Positions 41,766 through 45,650 of a stretch of 45,650 nucleotides of DNA are shown here, one piece after another; the first letter of the stretch is position 1; every line of letters starts with the position of its first letter. Source of the DNA: VFZS01 sp964353255 (GTDB lineage: Bacteria > Acidobacteriota > Terriglobia > Bryobacterales > Bryobacteraceae). The notes beneath the pieces were generated by a model that had not been told where the DNA came from, searched no databases, and worked only from the letters and a program-made list of their open reading frames with translations. Location of the stretch: contig CAYGVJ010000024.1 of assembly GCA_964353255.1 (NCBI GenBank), forward strand, positions 1 to 45,650, given 5' to 3'. The position numbers and the translations under genes were made by a program.

Positions 41766-42980
41766 GTGCGGGTTGTGCTCGGCGTGGGCGGGGGTATCGC
41801 AGCCTACAAGGCTGCGGAACTAGTCCGCACGCTCAGCGAACGGGGCTTCCAGGTACAGGTAGTCATCACCAAGGCGGGCCAGGAGTTTGTGCGCCCGCTG
41901 ACATTTGCGGCGCTCACCGGCCGCAAAGTGATTACCGACATGTTCCCGCCGGCCGGGAGCGGCGAGACGCTGGCCAGCGCGGTCGAGCACATCCAGGTGG
42001 CGACGGAGAGCGCGCTGCTGGTAGTAGCGCCGGCGACGGCGGACCTGCTGGCGAAGTTCGCGCACGGGCTGGCGGATGACTTCCTGAGCACGCTGTACCT
42101 GGCCTTCAACGGCCCGGTGGTTCTGGCCCCGGCCATGAACAGCCACATGTGGGCGCATCCGGCCACGCAGCAGAATGTCGAGGTGCTGCGAAGCCGCGGG
42201 CACGTGATGGTCGGGCCGGACGAGGGCTGGCTGGCCTGCGGGATGGTGGGACCGGGACGGCTGGCGGAGCCGGAGCGAATCGCCGATGCGGTCAGCGCGG
42301 CGCTCGCCGCGCGGCGCGATTGGGAAGGGGAGAGAGTTCTGGTGACGGCGGGGCCGACCGAGGAGCCGCTGGATCCGGTGCGCTTCATCTCCAACCGCTC
42401 GAGCGGCAAGATGGGGTACGCGCTGGCTCGGGCGGCGCGGGAGCGCGGCGCCGAAGTGGTGCTGGTTTCGGGCCCGGTCGAGCTCGCAGCGCCGCGGGGA
42501 GCCAAGGTGGTGCGGGTGAACACGGCGGCCCAGATGCGGGAGGCGGTGCTGGAACACCTGGAGTGGGCCAGCGTGATCGTGAAGGCGGCGGCGGTGGCGG
42601 ACTACTACCTGAGCCAGGTTCCGCAGCAGAAGATGAAGAAGACCGCCGGGCGGTTGTCGCTGGAGTTGGAGCCTACGCCGGACATTCTGGCGGAAGTGGG
42701 CCGTAGGAAGGGCGACCGCTTGCTGGTGGGTTTTGCGGCCGAAGCCGGGGACCCGGTGGCCGAAGCGCGGCGGAAGCTGGCGGTCAAGGGTTGCGACATG
42801 ATGGCAGCCAACCGGGTGGACCGCGAGGGGGTGGGCTTCGGCTCGGACGACAACGAGATCACGCTGGTGCTCAGCACCGGGGAAGTGATCCCGCTCGGAC
42901 GCGCCTCCAAGCGGGAGCTGGCCGACCGGATTTTCGACGAGCTGCTGAAGCTGCGGCTCGCCTTGCGCCGAGCGCGATGA
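41766..42980 (+). CDS. coaBC: Bifunctional phosphopantothenoylcysteine synthetase/decarboxylase
   Basis: CoaBC makes 4'-phosphopantetheine on the coenzyme A pathway. The 404-residue protein starts with the flavin-dependent decarboxylase domain: GVGGGIAAYKAAELV, the active His in EHIQVAT, PAMNSHMW and the ACGMVGPGR loop. The CoaB ligase domain follows, with VTAGPTEEPLDPVRFISNRSSGKMG and AAVADY. The GTG start has AAGGAG six bases upstream. Its stop overlaps the uracil-DNA glycosylase start (ATGA). Confidence 0.95.
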   Translation: MRVVLGVGGGIAAYKAAELVRTLSERGFQVQVVITKAGQEFVRPLTFAALTGRKVITDMFPPAGSGETLASAVEHIQVATESALLVVAPATADLLAKFAHGLADDFLSTLYLAFNGPVVLAPAMNSHMWAHPATQQNVEVLRSRGHVMVGPDEGWLACGMVGPGRLAEPERIADAVSAALAARRDWEGERVLVTAGPTEEPLDPVRFISNRSSGKMGYALARAARERGAEVVLVSGPVELAAPRGAKVVRVNTAAQMREAVLEHLEWASVIVKAAAVADYYLSQVPQQKMKKTAGRLSLELEPTPDILAEVGRRKGDRLLVGFAAEAGDPVAEARRKLAVKGCDMMAANRVDREGVGFGSDDNEITLVLSTGEVIPLGRASKRELADRIFDELLKLRLALRRAR

Positions 42981-43639
42981 ACGCCGAGCCGCTGCGGCAG
43001 TACCTGCTCTACTACCAGGACCTGGGCATCCGCACCCTGTATAAGCGCGGCGGCAGGGCCGCGCCCGCGGAAACGCTCGCGCAGATCGAGGCGGACCTGG
43101 GGGACTGCCGGCGGTGCCGCTTGCACCAGGGGCGATCGAAGATCGTGTTCGGCTCAGGCAACCCGCGCGCCAGGCTGGTCTTTGTGGGCGAAGGACCAGG
43201 GGCGGAGGAGAACGCGCAGGGGCTGCCCTTCGTGGGGCGGGCCGGGCAACTACTGACCCAGATGATCGAGGGGACAGCGCGCGGGGAAGGGATTCCGCTG
43301 GAGCGCAAGGACGTCTACATTTGCAACGTGGTGAAGTGCCGGCCGCCGGAGAACCGCGCGCCGGAGACCGAGGAGATGGAAACCTGCGGGCAGTTTCTGT
43401 TCCGGCAGCTTAAGGCCATACGTCCCAAAGCCATCTGCGTGCTGGGGGGGACGGCCGCCAGAGTCCTGCTGGGGACCAAGGAAGGAGTGACCAAGCTGCG
43501 CGGCAACTGGTACCGCTGGGGCGATATTCCGGTCATGGTGACCTTCCATCCCGCCTACTTGCTGAGGCCCATGGGCGCGAGCGCCAAGCGGGAAGCCTGG
43601 GAGGACCTGAAGAAGTTGCTGCACTACGTGTACGATTGA
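42977..43639 (+). CDS. Family 4 (Fe-S) uracil-DNA glycosylase
   Basis: This enzyme removes uracil from DNA. The protein has 220 residues with a [4Fe-4S] ligand set C44, C47, C121 and C137 (CRRC, VKCRPPENR, METCG), matching the C-x2-C...C-x14-17-C pattern of thermostable family 4 UDGs. The catalytic region is VFVGEGPGAEEN, and the second motif is MVTFHPAYLLR. An N-terminal extension (MNAEPLRQYLLYYQDLGI) is also seen. It overlaps coaBC by four bases. Confidence 0.92.
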   Translation: MNAEPLRQYLLYYQDLGIRTLYKRGGRAAPAETLAQIEADLGDCRRCRLHQGRSKIVFGSGNPRARLVFVGEGPGAEENAQGLPFVGRAGQLLTQMIEGTARGEGIPLERKDVYICNVVKCRPPENRAPETEEMETCGQFLFRQLKAIRPKAICVLGGTAARVLLGTKEGVTKLRGNWYRWGDIPVMVTFHPAYLLRPMGASAKREAWEDLKKLLHYVYD

Positions 43640-43642
43640 GCC

Positions 43643-44299
43643 ATGGGACGGAGCTATCCCGGCGTCTTCGTGACCTTCGAAGGCACGGACGGGTGCGGCA
43701 AGACCACTCAGATGGACCGGCTCGCCGCCAGGCTGCGGGATGAAGGATACGAGGTGGTGGTGACCGTCGAGCCGGGGGGCACGCGGATCGGGGAGCAGAT
43801 ACGGCGCATTCTGCTGGACTCGGCCAATCAGGAGCTATGCCCCACCGCCGAACTGCTCTTGTACTTCGCCTCCCGCGCGCAGAACGTCGAAGAGCGCATT
43901 CTGCCGGCGCTCGCCCGCGGCGCCATTGTGCTGTCCGACCGGTTCACGGATTCGAGCATGGTCTACCAGGGCGCCGCCCGCGGGCTCGGCGAGGAGGAGG
44001 TGCTGGCGCTGGATGGGATTGCCTGCCGCGGCCTCAAGCCGGACCTGACGGTGCTGATCGACATCGACCTGGAGACGAGCCTGGAGCGGGCACGGAGTCG
44101 CGGGCTGGGCAAGGCGGAGAGCCGGATGGACGAGCAGGCGGCGGAGTTTCACCGGCGAGTGCGCGAGGCCTACCTGCGGCTGGCGGAGCGGGAAGCGCGG
44201 CGGTTCCGGGTGATCGACGGGCGTCCGGATCCCGAGAGCGTGGCGGCGGCGGTCTGGGCCGCGGTGCGACCGCTGGTCGGGGAGCGGGATGTTCGCTGA
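43643..44299 (+). CDS. tmk: Thymidylate kinase
   Basis: TMK phosphorylates dTMP to dTDP for DNA synthesis. It has 218 residues. The P-loop is FEGTDGCGKTTQ, the dTMP-binding DRF motif is LSDRFTDSSMVYQGAARGL, and the lid carries RARSRGLGKAESRMDEQ. The ATG is three bases after the glycosylase stop. The 3' end overlaps holB by 11 bases, the usual tmk-holB layout. Confidence 0.95.
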   Translation: MGRSYPGVFVTFEGTDGCGKTTQMDRLAARLRDEGYEVVVTVEPGGTRIGEQIRRILLDSANQELCPTAELLLYFASRAQNVEERILPALARGAIVLSDRFTDSSMVYQGAARGLGEEEVLALDGIACRGLKPDLTVLIDIDLETSLERARSRGLGKAESRMDEQAAEFHRRVREAYLRLAEREARRFRVIDGRPDPESVAAAVWAAVRPLVGERDVR

Positions 44300-45314
44300 T
44301 TTTTGCGGGAACCGGGCGGTAGGCGAGGCGCTCGAGCAAGTGATTGCCAGCGGGCGCATCCCGCAGACGCTGTTGTTCGCGGGCCCGGAGGGCGTGGGCA
44401 AGGCCACGCTGGCGCGGCGCTTCGGCGCCCGGCTGCTGGGCGGGGCGGAGAAGATCGAGCGGGACGATCTGAGCCTGCCGCACAACGCCGAGTACCTGGC
44501 GGAGCGGGAGAAGTGGCCCTCCCAGCGGCGCGTCGAGGACCCGCTGCTGTTCGCCACCCAGCCAGATTTCGTGACGTTCCCGCCGGACGGCCCGCTGCGG
44601 CAGATCCTGATCCCGCAGATGCGGCTGCTGAAGGAGCAGGCGCGCCTCCGGCCGCTGCGCGGTGAGCGGCGGGTGTTCTTGATCGACCAGATCGACCGGG
44701 CCGGCGAGCAGGCCGCCAATTCGCTGCTGAAGACGCTGGAAGAGCCGCCAGAGCATTTGATCCTCATCCTCACCGCGGCCAACCCTTACGATTTGCTGCC
44801 CACCATCCGCTCGCGCGCGGTGTGGTTCCACGTTGCGCCGCTCAGCGACGAGGAGATGCAGCAGTTCATCAGCGCGCGGAAGCTGGACCAAGTGGAGCGG
44901 CGGATCGCGCTGGCGCGGGGCAGCCCGGGCGTGGCGGTGTCGCTGGATCTGGAGGCCTATGACCGCGGGTGCGCCGGGATGATGGCCTTGCTCAAGGTCT
45001 CGGCCGGGGAGGCGCCCTTCGAGACGTGGGTGAAGTACGCCGAATCGGCGGCGGCACGGCAGGACCGGCTGGAAGACTTGCTGCGGATCCTCTATTTGCT
45101 GCTCCAGGATGTGTTGTACTTGCAGCGCGGCCGGGACGGCATCCGCAACCAGGACTTGCGGGGGGAACTGGAACCGCTGGCCCGCAGAGTCAGTTTCGCG
45201 TGGATGCGCCGCGCGGTGCGGAAGGTGGACGAGCTGGCCGGCCTGGTCCGGCGGAACATCCAGAAGAGCATTGCGCTGGATGCCATGGTGGTGGGTTTGA
45301 GAGAGGCCGGCTGA
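44289..45314 (+). CDS. holB: DNA polymerase III delta-prime subunit
   Basis: A clamp-loader subunit of the replicative polymerase, 341 residues. The AAA core begins CGNRAVGEALEQVI, with a P-loop-like GPEGVGKATLA, sensor region VFLIDQIDRAGEQAANSLLKTLEEPPEH and LTAANPYDLLPTIRSRA. Two points are unusual: the usual SRC motif reads SRA, and I see none of the four cysteines of the zinc module found in many delta-prime/gamma proteins. The helical collar domain follows. The stop lies inside a perfect hairpin (45305-45323). Confidence 0.88.
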   Translation: MFADFCGNRAVGEALEQVIASGRIPQTLLFAGPEGVGKATLARRFGARLLGGAEKIERDDLSLPHNAEYLAEREKWPSQRRVEDPLLFATQPDFVTFPPDGPLRQILIPQMRLLKEQARLRPLRGERRVFLIDQIDRAGEQAANSLLKTLEEPPEHLILILTAANPYDLLPTIRSRAVWFHVAPLSDEEMQQFISARKLDQVERRIALARGSPGVAVSLDLEAYDRGCAGMMALLKVSAGEAPFETWVKYAESAAARQDRLEDLLRILYLLLQDVLYLQRGRDGIRNQDLRGELEPLARRVSFAWMRRAVRKVDELAGLVRRNIQKSIALDAMVVGLREAG

Positions 45315-45323
45315 GAGCCGGCC
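45305..45323. terminator. Hairpin over the holB stop codon
   Basis: GGCCGGCT and AGCCGGCC form a perfect 8-bp stem with a GAG loop, and the TGA stop of holB sits in the loop region. No T-run follows, so Rho-independent termination is unproven, but this is the likely end of the long plus-strand operon. Confidence 0.4.
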
Positions 45324-45414
45324 GCAGCCTGAGAGGCCGCCCCACTGGGTGAATGCTTGCAATTGTCCCGAAGTCACAGGCCAGCAAGTGGCTCTCAGAA
45401 TTGGAGGTAGCCAA

Positions 45415-45627
45415 GTGAAGACGGTGGCTCTGTCGGAGGTCAAAGACGATCTCTCCCGCTACCTGCGGATCGCCGAAAAGGAGCAGGTAGTCATCACGCG
45501 GCACGGCAAGCCTGCCGGTGTACTCATCGGCTTCGAGTCGGAAGAGGACTGGTTCGACTACCGGCTGGAGCATGACCCGCGCTTCCTGCGCCGTTTAGAC
45601 CGAAGTTCCACCCCTGATGGCATGTGA
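45415..45627 (+). CDS. Phd/YefM-family antitoxin
   Basis: A 70-residue protein of the type II antitoxin family. It opens KTVALSEVKDDLSRYLRIAE, then QVVITRHGKPAGVLIGFES, the Phd/YefM DNA-binding and dimer fold, followed by EEDWFDYRLEHDPRFLRRLDRS. The family's usual Arg/Gly-rich toxin-binding tail is absent: after RSSTPDGM the frame stops. The GTG start has GGAGG seven bases upstream. Longer in-frame codons upstream are not supported. A partner toxin, if any, lies off the edge; a frame starting in the stop region is noted separately. Confidence 0.85.
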   Translation: MKTVALSEVKDDLSRYLRIAEKEQVVITRHGKPAGVLIGFESEEDWFDYRLEHDPRFLRRLDRSSTPDGM

Positions 45628-45650
45628 AAGTGGCTGTTTGTTGGGTTTTG
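45624..45650 (+). CDS. Possible start of the antitoxin's partner gene (cut by window edge)
   Basis: A GTG overlapping the antitoxin TGA by three bases (GTGA) opens a frame MKVAVCWVL that runs off the window. Overlapping GTGA/ATGA starts are typical for toxin genes after Phd-type antitoxins. Nine codons are too few to identify a family. Confidence 0.3.

Overview
The window is GC-rich (roughly two thirds G+C), densely coding bacterial chromosome. It looks like an Acidobacteriota genome of the Bryobacterales/Solibacter kind. The best evidence is the C-terminal domain of the first gene, which resembles the Solibacter-type TIGR03437 domain. A PEP-CTERM protein, a GldA/F/G-like ABC operon, flagellar genes and a yicC-gmk-rpoZ-coaBC cluster fit this. 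The assignment is inference from protein family content; no 16S rRNA is present. No prophage, insertion sequence or CRISPR array was seen.

Layout. 1-12.3 kb is mostly on the minus strand: a secreted astacin-like metalloprotease mosaic, purH, gap, a BamE-like lipoprotein-type gene translationally coupled to a CPBP membrane protease, a GHMP sugar kinase, and a pair of 2-oxoacid dehydrogenase E1 genes. On the plus strand within this block are an exported RraA-like protein and a PilZ protein. 12.4-15.4 kb is a compact flgM-flgN-flgK-flgL module for the flagellar hook-filament junction and its checkpoint. 15.4-20.0 kb is a four-gene operon behind a strong sigma70-type promoter: a GldA-like ATPase, a permease, a GldG-like protein and a DUF4340 protein. 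20.0-22.0 kb holds pncB-pncA for nicotinamide/nicotinate salvage, followed by an apparent cytochrome c 3' remnant and a minus-strand tRNA-Ser(GGA). 22.3-29.2 kb holds a double-GNAT protein with a probable leaderless promoter, a PEP-CTERM protein, glutamate dehydrogenase, mutS and anmK. 29.2-37 kb is accessory: a DUF4143 AAA ATPase behind an AT-rich inverted repeat, a GH127 family glycosidase, a subtilisin-like protease with Glu at the usual catalytic Asp position, and a DUF2891 protein. 37-45.3 kb is a tightly packed plus-strand run: a Trm112-like protein, a GT9 glycosyltransferase, an MsbA-like exporter, yicC, gmk, rpoZ, coaBC, a family 4 uracil-DNA glycosylase, tmk and holB. The window ends in a Phd/YefM-type antitoxin with a possible partner reading off the edge.

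The most unusual non-coding signal is a set of short perfect palindromes. A 19-bp element, GACAGGCC-ATG-GGCCTGTC, occurs twice exactly. A GTG variant of it lies inside the mutS reading frame, and a one-mismatch copy of that variant lies elsewhere. Three of the four copies touch or nearly touch a stop codon. Related hairpins with other sequences sit after gdhA, after the PEP-CTERM gene, at the holB stop, and as a tandem 25-bp pair before the GT9 gene. They behave like a dispersed REP-type element family or like intrinsic 3'-end hairpins.
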